From the NCBI RefSeq assembly GCF_003696265.1, contig NZ_RFFH01000005.1, forward strand, positions 1 to 64,000: a DNA stretch of 64,000 bases, in the 5' to 3' direction. Shown in pieces: positions 25,684-34,485 of the stretch (its first letter is position 1; every line of letters begins with the position of its first letter). This stretch comes from Nocardia stercoris (GTDB lineage Bacteria > Actinomycetota > Actinomycetes > Mycobacteriales > Mycobacteriaceae). A program made the position numbers and the translations under genes. The notes beneath the pieces were generated by a model that searched no databases, had not been told where the DNA came from, and saw only the letters and a program-made list of their open reading frames with translations.

Positions 25684-26343
25684 CTAGGGGGTCGAGCCGG
25701 CGCGCGGCAGGTCGAGAGGGGGTAGCGGGCGTCGGCAGATTTCCCGGGCTTCTTCGGGGGAGAGGCCGAACAGGCGCAGGAGGTCCTCGGCCACCTGGTC
25801 GGCGGCCTCGGCGTCGTCGCGTTCGGGGTGGTCGTGCAGCAGTTGCCCCAGGCACAGGGCGGCACCCGTGACGATGGTCATCGACAGTTCCGGGTCGCGA
25901 ATATCGAAGCGCCCGGCTTCGGCTGCGGCCTCGATGTCGCGTCGCGCGCGGGGCGCGAGTCCTCGGTCCGAACTCGCCATGCGGAACCCGTCACTGAGCA
26001 GCACTTTGCTGAGGGTGGGGTGCAGACGGTGCAGGCGGCCGGTGAGGCGGAAGCTCTGCGCGAAGACCTGAGCCGGATCCTCGATGTCCTTGCACAGTTG
26101 ATCGAGCAGTGCGCCGTGGCGGTCGAGCGCCTCCTCGACCGCGGCCTGGAACAGCTCCTCGCGGCTCTGGAAGTGGTTGTAGAACGAACCCATGCCGACG
26201 TCGGCGGCCTGGGTGATCTCGAGGATCGGTACGGCGATCTTGCCCTCGGCCAGCAGCGATTGCGCCGCGCCGACCAACGCGGCGCGAGTGCGGGCCTTGC
26301 GGCGTTCCAGGCGGTTGGGTTCGGACCCGTTGCTTGCGGTCAT
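25684..26343 (-). CDS. TetR-family regulator of aromatic catabolic operon
   Basis: The 219-residue protein has a TetR DNA-binding domain (RRKARTRAALVGAAQSLLAE, ITQAADVGMGSFYNHFQSRE) and an all-helical ligand domain ending in PPLDLPRAGSTP. The start at 26343 was chosen because GGAGAGG lies upstream; the longer frame begins inside the promoter region. It is divergent from the extradiol dioxygenase operon with repeated TGACG elements between, so it most likely represses that operon until an aromatic substrate or its CoA ester binds. Confidence 0.88.
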   Translation of the reverse strand: MTASNGSEPNRLERRKARTRAALVGAAQSLLAEGKIAVPILEITQAADVGMGSFYNHFQSREELFQAAVEEALDRHGALLDQLCKDIEDPAQVFAQSFRLTGRLHRLHPTLSKVLLSDGFRMASSDRGLAPRARRDIEAAAEAGRFDIRDPELSMTIVTGAALCLGQLLHDHPERDDAEAADQVAEDLLRLFGLSPEEAREICRRPLPPLDLPRAGSTP

Positions 26344-26397
26344 CGATGCACCTCTCCTGCCGTACAGACTCAACATCGTAGCCGCTCGAATCAATAT

Positions 26398-26447
26398 TGA
26401 CGTAATCGTCAGAGAAGTCTTGACTGACGACCCACTCTTAAGTGACG
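26398..26447. promoter_or_regulatory. TetR operator region with TGACG repeats
   Basis: TGACGTAATCGTCA at 26398-26411 is an inverted repeat of TGACG; further TGACG copies start at 26425 and 26443. All lie in the AT-richer gap between the TetR gene and the dioxygenase gene. Confidence 0.5.
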
Positions 26448-26477
26448 ATATCTTCAGTACTTGGAAGGGAGTGGTAG

Positions 26478-27611
26478 ATGACCGGCCATCACGATGTACA
26501 CAGCGATCTGCACAGCGAGCACGGGGCGCATGCGGGCGAGCATCCGGGCCGGGCGAGCGACCCCGTGATCAAAGTGCTGGACCTCGCGTGGCTCGAGTTC
26601 GAGAAGCCCGATCTGGATCGGGCGGAAACCTTCGCCCACGCCTTCGGTTTCGCGACCGCCGCGCGGACCGCCGACGAGCTGCAGTTGCGCGGGACTGACC
26701 CAGGCTCGCCGTGCGTGCTCGTTCGACGTGGGGCTCGCTCGCGCTTCGTCGGCCCGGCCTTTCGTGCGGTCGATTCCGCCGATCTGCTGCGGTTGGCCGC
26801 CGCGACCGGTGCGCGAGCCGTGCCGTTGCCGGAGTCGCTGGGCGGGCTGACCGTCGACCTCGTGGATCCGAGCCGCCTGCGGGTGCGGGTGGTCGCCGAG
26901 ACGCACGAACTGGAGGCTTTGCCGACGCAGCGGCCCCACACGTTCAACTTCGGGCACGAGGTGGCGCGGGTGAATGCCCCGCAGCGGCCGCTGCGCGCAC
27001 CGGCACGCGTGCGCAGGCTCGGGCACGTGGTGATCCAATCGACGAAATACCGCGAAACCCTCGACTGGTATCTGCGGAATCTGGGCCTGATCGTCAGCGA
27101 CTTCCTTTATTACCCGGGCCAGCGACAGCGCGGTCCGGTCATGAGTTTCATTCGCTGCGACCAGGGTTCGGTGCCGGCCGATCATCACACCCTCGCGCTC
27201 ACGCTCGGCCCCTCGAACCGGTATGTGCACTCGGCGTATCAGGTCGCCGACCTGGACGCGCTCGCGGCCGGTGGAGAGTATCTGCGCGAGCAGGGTTATC
27301 ACCGATCGTGGGGGATCGGCCGCCATATTCAGGGCAGCCAGATCTTCGACTACTGGCGCGATCCCGACGGGTTCATGGTGGAGCACTTCAGTGACGGCGA
27401 CATGTTCGACTCCACCCTCGAACCGGGCTGGGCGCCGATGACCGCGTCCGGTCTGGCGCAGTGGGGCCCGCCCATAACCAAGGACTTCCTCGGCATCAAG
27501 CCCGGAGCCGAATCGCTGCGCGAACTGCGCTCGATCGTCGAGGCGCTGCGCGAGGACAACGAATTCGATCTCCGCCGCCTGCGCGGCCTGTTGAAAGTAG
27601 CCAACTCATGA
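26478..27611 (+). CDS. Type I extradiol ring-cleavage dioxygenase (catechol 2,3-dioxygenase-like)
   Basis: This 377-residue protein has two vicinal-oxygen-chelate domains after a His-rich N-terminal tail (HHDVHSDLHSEHGAHAGEH). The iron ligands of type I extradiol enzymes are visible in the second domain: His in RRLGHVVIQSTKYRETLDWY near residue 182, His in NRYVHSAYQVADLDAL near residue 253, and Glu in DPDGFMVEHFSDGD near residue 301. The enzyme opens a catechol-type ring next to the two hydroxyls. It starts an operon with a FAH-family hydrolase, an acyl-CoA ligase, DoxX and an FAD hydroxylase. The His-rich tail is unusual and might bind metal. Confidence 0.88.
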   Translation: MTGHHDVHSDLHSEHGAHAGEHPGRASDPVIKVLDLAWLEFEKPDLDRAETFAHAFGFATAARTADELQLRGTDPGSPCVLVRRGARSRFVGPAFRAVDSADLLRLAAATGARAVPLPESLGGLTVDLVDPSRLRVRVVAETHELEALPTQRPHTFNFGHEVARVNAPQRPLRAPARVRRLGHVVIQSTKYRETLDWYLRNLGLIVSDFLYYPGQRQRGPVMSFIRCDQGSVPADHHTLALTLGPSNRYVHSAYQVADLDALAAGGEYLREQGYHRSWGIGRHIQGSQIFDYWRDPDGFMVEHFSDGDMFDSTLEPGWAPMTASGLAQWGPPITKDFLGIKPGAESLRELRSIVEALREDNEFDLRRLRGLLKVANS

Positions 27612-28546
27612 GCACATCCATCCTCCGCACCGCCGACGCCTGGTGGGTGCAGACCCCCGCCGGTGCCGCCCGCATCGATACCACCGCGACGACCACGCGG
27701 GAACTGCTCGCCGATCGTGCGGCGATCACCGCAGCGGCATCCGGCGCGGAAACCGTGGCAGTGGAAAGCCTTTCGTTGATTTCCCCGGTGACGGCGCCGT
27801 GCCGGGTGGTGGCGCAGATGACGAATTTCGCCTCGCACGTGAAGGACTCGGGCATGGACCCCGAAACCGTGCCGCTGACGTTCTTCCGCAAGGCGTCCGG
27901 ATCGATCAGCGGACCCCACGACGACGTCATCCGGCCCGCGCACGTGAAACTGCTCGACTACGAAGTGGAGATCGGCCTCGTATTCGGCCGTGAGATGCCG
28001 GTCGGGTCGGAGGTGACGGCGGAGAACCTGGCCGACTACATCGCGGGCCTGGTCGTCACCAACGATGTGTCCGCCCGCGATGTCCAGCTGCCGAAAACCC
28101 AGTTCTACGAGGCGAAGTCGTATCCCACCTTCACGCCGGTCGGCCCGGCGCTGGTGCTGCTCGACGCCGACGAGCTGAAGCGGTTCGGGGACCTGCGGTT
28201 GCGGTTGTGGGTCAACGGCCAAGTGCGGCAGGACATGACGGTCGCGGACATGATCTACCGGCCGGTCGAGACGCTGCGTACCCTGACCCGATTCCAGCGC
28301 ATGGACGCCGGGGATCTGCTGCTCACCGGAACCCCGATCGGCACCGCGCTCAGTGCCCCGCCCAAGGCCGTAGCGTTGCTCGGCTCGCTGCTGCCGCCGA
28401 AGGTCAAGTGGAAGCTGTTCTTCCAGGGGCAGGCCAAGAATCCGAAGTACCTGCAGGACGGGGACGTGGTCGAGGCCGCGATCGGCACCGACGACGGCGC
28501 CCTCGACCTGGGCCGCCAGCGCACGGTCGTGAGGTACGCCCGATGA
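27608..28546 (+). CDS. Fumarylacetoacetate-hydrolase-family protein
   Basis: The 312-residue enzyme has the FAH fold: KASGSISGPHDDVIRPAHVK, the metal site LLDYEVEIGLVFGREM (E-x-E) with D in VTNDVSARDVQ, and GDLLLTGTPIGT. In meta-cleavage pathways this family removes or hydrates the ring-opening product (hydratase, decarboxylase or C-C hydrolase). It overlaps both neighbours by 4 bases, supporting the same pathway. Confidence 0.88.
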   Translation: MSTSILRTADAWWVQTPAGAARIDTTATTTRELLADRAAITAAASGAETVAVESLSLISPVTAPCRVVAQMTNFASHVKDSGMDPETVPLTFFRKASGSISGPHDDVIRPAHVKLLDYEVEIGLVFGREMPVGSEVTAENLADYIAGLVVTNDVSARDVQLPKTQFYEAKSYPTFTPVGPALVLLDADELKRFGDLRLRLWVNGQVRQDMTVADMIYRPVETLRTLTRFQRMDAGDLLLTGTPIGTALSAPPKAVALLGSLLPPKVKWKLFFQGQAKNPKYLQDGDVVEAAIGTDDGALDLGRQRTVVRYAR

Positions 28547-30462
28547 CCGACAACACGACGACCCTCGAGACCTCGACCGAGGACTCGCTCTGGCCCCGGT
28601 ACACCAGCCCGGAGGACCTGGCGGCCATCGAAGCGGTACCGCTCGAGGCGCGCGGTCTGCCCGAATCGACCTACGCCCTGCTGGTCCGCGCGGCGGCGCG
28701 GTGGCCGGAGCGCACCGCGGTCACCGTGCTGCCGGATGCGGCGCGATGGCGAGAGCCGTTGCAGCGCAACTACTCCGAGCTGCTCGTCGACGTGCACAAG
28801 TACGCGAACCTGCTGCACGAGCTGGGTGTGCGCCGCGCCGACGCGGTCGCGCTGATCGCGCCCAACTGCGCGGAACTGATCCCGGCCACTCTCGCCGCAC
28901 AGCTGGCGGGCATCGCCGCACCGATCAACGGCGGCCTGTCACACGAGCACGTCGCGGAGCTGCTGCGCCGCTCGGGAGCGCGGGTGTTGATCGCCGCCGG
29001 TCCGGAACTCGAGCCTGACACCTGGGCCGCCGCACGCGAACTCGCGGCGCGCGGTCTGCTGGATGCCCTGCTGGTGTTGCGTCCGACGGCGGCCCCGGAG
29101 CCGCCGCCGACCCTGCCCGGTATCGACGGCCTCCGCATCGGTTACCTCGATACCCTTGCCGCCGAACAGGATTCGATCAGTTTTCACGGAGAACCGCCGA
29201 AGGCATCGGATCTGGCGGCGCTGTTCCACACCGGCGGTACGACGGGTGTGCCGAAGCTGGCGGCGCACCGTCATTCCGGTGAGGTGTCCAATGCGTGGAT
29301 GATCGCCGCCAACTCGCTGCTCGACGAGGAATCGGTGGTCTTCGCCGCGCTGCCGCTGTTCCACGTCAACGCACTGGTCGTCACCCTGCTCGCCCCGCTG
29401 TTCCGCGGACAGCCGGTGGTATGGGCCGGTCCGCTGGGATACCGGGACATGACGCTCTACGCGGAGTTCTGGAATATCCTGGCGCACTACCGAATTGCCG
29501 CGATCAGCGCCGTGCCGACGGTCTACGCGGTGCTGGCGCAGTGTCCGATCGACACCGACATCACCAGCTTGCGTTACGCGATGGTCGGCGCGTCCCCGCT
29601 GCCGCTCGCGGTGCGCGAGAACTTCCAGCTGCACACCGGGGTCACGTTGGTGGAGGGATACGGTCTCACCGAGGCGACGTGCGCCACCGCGCGCAGCTTC
29701 CCGGATGTTCCCCGGCCCGGCGCGGTCGGGCAACGCATGCCCTATCAGCAGGTCGCGGTCGTCCGCACGGCTGAAGACGGGGTGTGGGAGGCACTGCCCG
29801 CCGGGGAGACCGGGGTCCTGGTCATCAGTGGCCCAACGGTTTTCGCCGGATACGTGACCGGCCGCGACGAACACGGTCACCGCCTCGACGGACTGGGCAC
29901 CGTGGTCGACGGCTGGCTGAGCACCGGCGACCTCGCCCATATCGACGAGGAGGGATTCATCCATCTGCACGGTCGCGCAAAGGATCTCATCATCCGCGGC
30001 GGCCACAACATCGATCCCGCGAGCATCGAGGACGCCCTGCTGAGCCACCCGCGGGTGAGCGCGGCCGGCGCGGTGGGCCGCCCGGACGTCCACGCCGGTG
30101 AGGTCCCGGTCGCCTACGTCGCGCTCACCGCGGGCGCCGAGGTCACCGAGGACGAACTGGTGGCGTGGGCCGCCGAGCGGGTGCACGAGCGCGCCGCCGC
30201 TCCCAAGACGGTCACCATCCTCGACGCGCTACCCGTCACCGATGTCGGAAAGCCTTACAAGCTGGGCCTGCGCGCCGATGCCACCCGCCGCGAACTGCTC
30301 GACGCGTTCGCCGAGACCACCGGTGTGGCCGGTATCGCCGCCGCGGTCGAGGACGGCACGATCGTCGCCACCGTCGTGCTGAACCCCGACGCCGACCGAC
30401 CCGCAGTCGAGGCGATCCTGGGCCGCTATGCGATCGACGCGAGAATCGACGTGCGGCAATGA
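28543..30462 (+). CDS. AMP-forming acyl-CoA ligase
   Basis: The 639-residue enzyme has the adenylating motifs FHTGGTTGVPKLAAH (P-loop), VEGYGLTEATCATA, WLSTGDLAHIDEEGFIHLHG and RAKDLIIRGGHNIDPASIE, with the C-terminal lysine in DVGKPYKLGL. The family activates carboxylic acids as acyl-AMP and then CoA thioesters. It is longer than the usual 510-550 residues because of an N-terminal lead-in and a C-terminal extension of about 60 residues after the lysine. In this operon it may activate the aromatic acid before hydroxylation or the short acid released after cleavage. Confidence 0.88.
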   Translation: MTDNTTTLETSTEDSLWPRYTSPEDLAAIEAVPLEARGLPESTYALLVRAAARWPERTAVTVLPDAARWREPLQRNYSELLVDVHKYANLLHELGVRRADAVALIAPNCAELIPATLAAQLAGIAAPINGGLSHEHVAELLRRSGARVLIAAGPELEPDTWAAARELAARGLLDALLVLRPTAAPEPPPTLPGIDGLRIGYLDTLAAEQDSISFHGEPPKASDLAALFHTGGTTGVPKLAAHRHSGEVSNAWMIAANSLLDEESVVFAALPLFHVNALVVTLLAPLFRGQPVVWAGPLGYRDMTLYAEFWNILAHYRIAAISAVPTVYAVLAQCPIDTDITSLRYAMVGASPLPLAVRENFQLHTGVTLVEGYGLTEATCATARSFPDVPRPGAVGQRMPYQQVAVVRTAEDGVWEALPAGETGVLVISGPTVFAGYVTGRDEHGHRLDGLGTVVDGWLSTGDLAHIDEEGFIHLHGRAKDLIIRGGHNIDPASIEDALLSHPRVSAAGAVGRPDVHAGEVPVAYVALTAGAEVTEDELVAWAAERVHERAAAPKTVTILDALPVTDVGKPYKLGLRADATRRELLDAFAETTGVAGIAAAVEDGTIVATVVLNPDADRPAVEAILGRYAIDARIDVRQ

Positions 30463-30806
30463 AAACCGTGGCGAGGGTGCTCGGTGGCGTGCTGGCCGCC
30501 GAATTCCTGTCCCTCGGGACGGCCAAGGTCGCGTCGATGCGTGAGCGTGCGGCGCACCTCGGGTACTCCACCACCGCTTATCGCGGCATCGGCGCGGTCG
30601 AACTCCTCGCGGCCGGTGGAGTGCTGCTGGGACCGGTCCGACCCGTGATAGGCCGGGCGGCCGGGGTCGGGCTGGTGGTGTTGATGACCGGTGCGGTCGC
30701 CGGCCATCTCCGAAACGGCGACGGTACAGCCGGAATCGTGCCCGCGGCCGGAACAGCTCTGGTCGCCGCGGCCTACGTGGCCACATTGACCGGTGGGCCC
30801 CGATGA
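30459..30806 (+). CDS. DoxX-family membrane protein
   Basis: The 115-residue product has four hydrophobic helices and the DoxX-like AEFLSLGTAKVAS and ELLAAGGVLLGPVRP pattern. Such proteins are small membrane partners in redox operons and their reaction is not settled. It overlaps the ligase and the FAD hydroxylase genes by 4 bases, so it belongs to the catabolic operon. Confidence 0.75.
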   Translation: MKTVARVLGGVLAAEFLSLGTAKVASMRERAAHLGYSTTAYRGIGAVELLAAGGVLLGPVRPVIGRAAGVGLVVLMTGAVAGHLRNGDGTAGIVPAAGTALVAAAYVATLTGGPR

Positions 30807-32377
30807 CGTCGCCGACAGTTCGGGTGGTGATCGTCGGGGCGGGCCCGTCGGGGCTCACCGCGGCCACGCTGCTCGCCCAGTACGGGATCCCCTCGATGGT
30901 GCTCGAGCGGTGGGAGGGTGTCTATCCGCAACCGCGCGCGGTCCATCTCGACGGTGAGATCCGGCGGATCGTGGAACGTCTGGGTATCGGCGCGGGATTC
31001 GACGCGATCAGCCGGCCCGCCCTGGGGTTGCGCCTGGTGGATTCGCGGCATCGAGTGCTGGCGCAATTCGACCGCGATCCGGCCGGGGGCCGCAACGGTT
31101 TTCCCGAGGCCAACCTGTTCGACCAGCCGGAGCTGGAAGCGCTGTTGCGCGCCGATCTGGCGCTGCATCCGGCGGTCTCGCTGCGCGGCGGTGTCGAAGT
31201 CACCGGAATAGCCGTGGAGAAAGACTGTGTCCGAGTCGATTTCGACGACCGCGCCACCGGCGGGTCCGAGTCGGTGCGCGCCCGCTACGTGCTGGGGTGC
31301 GACGGCGCGAACAGCCTGGTGCGCACCACCATCGGCGCGCGCATGCGCGACCTGCGATTCGAGCAGCGCTGGCTGGTCGTCGACCTCGCGACCACCGCCG
31401 ACCTGGGACACTGGGGCGGCGTGCATCAGGTGTGCGACCCGCGTCGAGCCGCGACCTACATGCGCATCGGCACGACCCGCCATCGGTGGGAATTCCGTTT
31501 GCGCCCCGGCGAATCCGCCGATGACTTCCGTGATCTCGCCCGACTGTGGCCGCTGCTGGGCCCCTGGCTGGCCGACGTCGACCGCGAGGGCTTGGAGTTG
31601 GTCCGGGTGGCGGAGTACACCTTCCGCGCGCAACTGGCCGACCGGTGGCGTGCCGGGCGGGTGTTCCTGCTCGGTGACGCCGCCCACCTCACTCCGCCGT
31701 TCATCGGTCAGGGCATGGGCGCGGGCATGCGCGATGCCGCCAACCTCAGCTGGAAACTGGCCGGGGTACTGCGCGGCGAGCTGCCGGAATCGATGCTCGA
31801 CACCTACCAAACCGAGCGGAAACCGCACGCGCACATGATGATCCGGCTGGCCAAGCTCACCGGCTTGACCATGACCGAGGGCGGCGAACTGGGCGATCGA
31901 CTGCGCGGCCTGCTCGCTCCGCGACTGCACCGGCTGCCCGGGCTGACCCGGACGATCATCAGCGGAGAGTCACCGCCGCTGCACCGCTCCGCGCTGGTGG
32001 CCGCACCGCGGTTGCGGCGCGGTCTGGCCGGAAGGCTGGTCCCGAACGAACAGATGGCCGACGGGCGTCGGGTCGACGACATCATCGCGGGGCGCTATGC
32101 CGTCATCACGACGGCCGGGCCGTCGCCGACGGAGGCGGCGACGGTCGAACAGCGCGGCGGCGTGGTGTTGCGTGCCGTGCCGGGTACCGCGCTGCACCGC
32201 TGGCTGCGCGGCGGGCGCGCCGCCGCCGTGCTCGTCCGCCCCGACGGCACTGTGCAGGCTTGCGGGCGAACGGTGTCGGAGCTGTGTTCGTCGCTGCCGG
32301 GTTTCACCCCGAGCGCCCACCCCGGCGGATCTCACCCACCGCTTGACGGGAACGGAAGAACAGATGCTCGGTCGTAG
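30803..32377 (+). CDS. FAD-dependent aromatic hydroxylase (MhpA/PheA-like)
   Basis: The 524-residue flavoprotein has the FAD dinucleotide motif VVIVGAGPSGLTAATLLAQY at the start, the DG motif YVLGCDGANSLVR near residue 168, and the GD motif GRVFLLGDAAHLTPPFIGQG near residue 285, as in class A monooxygenases such as 3-(3-hydroxyphenyl)propionate hydroxylase. It puts a hydroxyl next to an existing phenol, giving the catechol that the dioxygenase cleaves. It is the last gene of the operon. Confidence 0.88.
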   Translation: MTSPTVRVVIVGAGPSGLTAATLLAQYGIPSMVLERWEGVYPQPRAVHLDGEIRRIVERLGIGAGFDAISRPALGLRLVDSRHRVLAQFDRDPAGGRNGFPEANLFDQPELEALLRADLALHPAVSLRGGVEVTGIAVEKDCVRVDFDDRATGGSESVRARYVLGCDGANSLVRTTIGARMRDLRFEQRWLVVDLATTADLGHWGGVHQVCDPRRAATYMRIGTTRHRWEFRLRPGESADDFRDLARLWPLLGPWLADVDREGLELVRVAEYTFRAQLADRWRAGRVFLLGDAAHLTPPFIGQGMGAGMRDAANLSWKLAGVLRGELPESMLDTYQTERKPHAHMMIRLAKLTGLTMTEGGELGDRLRGLLAPRLHRLPGLTRTIISGESPPLHRSALVAAPRLRRGLAGRLVPNEQMADGRRVDDIIAGRYAVITTAGPSPTEAATVEQRGGVVLRAVPGTALHRWLRGGRAAAVLVRPDGTVQACGRTVSELCSSLPGFTPSAHPGGSHPPLDGNGRTDARS

Positions 32378-32452
32378 GACCTTGCACTTCACGTCGCCGG
32401 GAGCCGTCAACGAACAGGTGACCGCCCTGCGCCGCACCGGCGGCGTCGACGA

Positions 32453-33058
32453 TTGGGCCGCGCTGACTTCGGCGAATGCAGGGCTGGACATCGGATTGCG
32501 GTCGCCACGCCGGGTAGTGTGCTCCCGGCCGTTGATCGGCTCAGTCTGACGCCCGGGCCGATGGCCGGTCCAGGCGGGTCCGCCCATGTACGTGCGTCCC
32601 TCGAGGCGGCTACGGAGCTCTGGGAGCCGGTGCCCCTCGATGAGGTCCGGGTGAACGACTTCGAGGCGATCTACATTCCGGGCGGACACGGCTGCATGGA
32701 AGATCTCGCCACGGACCCGATCTCGGCCGAGATCCTTACTGCGACGCTATCGACAGGGACGCCGCTGGGAATGTCGTGCCATGCTCCGGCCGCACTACTC
32801 GCGACTGGCCGAGCCGACGGTACTTCGCCCTTCGCCGGATATCGGGTGACTGCGTTCAGCAATGCTGAGGAGCGGCAAGCTGGGCATGCCGAAATGGCAA
32901 AGTGGTTGCTCGCGGACCGGCTGGCGAACCTCGGGATCGATTATCGATCCGGGCCTCCGTGGTCTGTGCATATCGAAGCGGATCGCAATGTATTCACCGC
33001 CCAGAACCCTCTTTCGGCAGCTTCGCTTGCGACCGAGCTCGTCAGGGTGCTTGCCTGA
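32453..33058 (+). pseudogene. DJ-1/PfpI (HSP31-like) protein, N-terminally truncated
   Basis: The frame carries HRIAVATPGSVLPAVDRLSL, FEAIYIPGGHGCMEDLATDP, the cysteine elbow PLGMSCHAPAALLATG and GYRVTAFSNAEERQAGHAEM. This is a class-1 glutamine-amidotransferase-fold DJ-1/HSP31-type protein (deglycase or chaperone). The first 45 or so residues, with the initial strand and its glutamate, are missing, and the first 12 codons are unrelated. There is no good start (only TTG at 32453), so the gene is probably inactive though the rest is intact. Confidence 0.65.
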
Positions 33059-33759
33059 AATGCCAGGAATCGGCCGATCTCGGCGTCGGTTGCTCCCCTG
33101 TCTGGGGGTCAGGGCTTCGATTTATGTTGCCCAATGTATTTCGGGCTCCGTCGCGCGGCTCGTGGGTAGCCGCGTGACGGAGGGCCGGCCTCCGAGTGAC
33201 GCCAGGTCGGGTCAGTAGCTCTGGCTCGCCGGCAGTCCGAGGTCGGCGGACACGGTCGGCGCCAGCGGTGAGCACGGGTCGCCGAGGCAGCCGAAGAGCA
33301 GCAGGCCGACCTCCAACGGCACCGTCATCGATCTCTCGTTGGGTGCGGCCAAGATTTGCATCGCGCGGCTCGGCTGTGTGTGATTCCGGGCGAGCCCGCC
33401 GGATCGCGGCAGGTCACGGCGCCACTGCAGTTTTCCGTCCCGGAAAATTCGAGGGCGCAGACGCGTAGCCGAGGTCTGCGGGGAATCCACCTCAGGGCCC
33501 CGAACCTCGCCACCTGAATCCGGAACGGACAGAAGTGCGGGTTCGGCCTCATCTGTCCCCCGATGACTCTGGATAGCTGAGCCGCGGCGGCTGGGTGGCG
33601 TTGTGGCGGAATGCCTTCCACCGCTCACGCATCGCGCGGGCCGAGTGCCCACCGGACGCCGGCGGAGTGTCCCGGCCCCTCGGCTCGGGTAACATCACCG
33701 GAGCTGGTTGGGTCCGCAATCCGGACGGTTCACCGACCGCGTGCGGTGAGGAACGGACC
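33059..33759. other. Intergenic stretch without recognisable gene
   Basis: About 700 bases between the truncated DJ-1 gene and the zinc-ribbon gene show no recognisable family on either strand. The minus strand near 33212-33360 (NERSMTVPLEVGLLLFG) is protein-like but has no homologue I know. Confidence 0.45.
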
Positions 33760-34314
33760 ATGAAGCCGGAATCTGTTCAATGCCCCAACTGTGGTGCGCC
33801 GCTTACGCTCACTCCCCAGGGGCTGTGTTCCTACTGCCATTCGCTGGTGCGGGTCGACGCCGGGCCCTACACGCACGAGCGTGGGTTGATCGGCGCCATG
33901 CTGCGGAGCTACGCCGCCCTGGTCGACGAGCCCGCGGTGCGGCGCGGAATCGAAGCGCGCGGCCTGACCGGGGCGGCCGACGTACTCACCCAGGCCGTGA
34001 TGGCCGCGCGAGCACGCGTCGAGCTGGCCGGGCTCGCGGTGGACGGCGCCGGCGGCACCCTCGAGGTGTACACAGCAGCTGAGGTGTGGACGCTCAACCT
34101 CGCGGCTGACCTGCTCGCCCTGATGGCGACCATGGACAACGTCCCTAAGGCGAAGCGGGCCGCCGTCAAGGACATGCGCATCGGAATCGACGCGGTCCTC
34201 GGGACACGGCGGAGCTGGTCCGTCATCGGTAACGCGGCGCCCGGCCCGACGGCGCTGCACGAGCTGCGAGCCAAGGTCCCCAAACGCCAACTCGTACGGC
34301 TGTTTCGCTCGTGA
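33760..34314 (+). CDS. Zinc-ribbon, helical hypothetical protein
   Basis: The 184-residue protein begins MKPESVQCPNCGAPLTLTPQ and GLCSYCHSLVRVD, a four-cysteine zinc ribbon (CPNC, CSYC). It continues as a helical domain with AAEVWTLNLAADLLALMATM and a basic C-terminus VPKRQLVRLFRS. The ATG at 33760 has GAGGAA upstream, and the zinc ribbon starts right after it, so the longer frame is not used. Zinc-ribbon proteins with this layout are often membrane-adjacent adaptors. I cannot assign a role. Confidence 0.65.
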   Translation: MKPESVQCPNCGAPLTLTPQGLCSYCHSLVRVDAGPYTHERGLIGAMLRSYAALVDEPAVRRGIEARGLTGAADVLTQAVMAARARVELAGLAVDGAGGTLEVYTAAEVWTLNLAADLLALMATMDNVPKAKRAAVKDMRIGIDAVLGTRRSWSVIGNAAPGPTALHELRAKVPKRQLVRLFRS

Positions 34315-34485
34315 CCGCCACGACCTCGTCACTGTGATGGATAACGAGCGCGGAGGTCGGGGGGTCGTCTCTCGCTCGGGTGACCGGGAGTTGAGGTAAG
34401 CACGACAGGTGGAGCGACACCTGCGAACCGGTAGCCGAGTGACCGGTCCACCCATGCGTCGCTCGAACCGTCGGATGGGGTGCGG

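Noticed and set aside
32364..32549. Small gene starting MLGRRTLHFTSPG before the DJ-1 fragment
   Set aside because: It has a plausible start but no recognisable family, and its frame ends over the truncated DJ-1 sequence; it is probably part of the junk at the junction.
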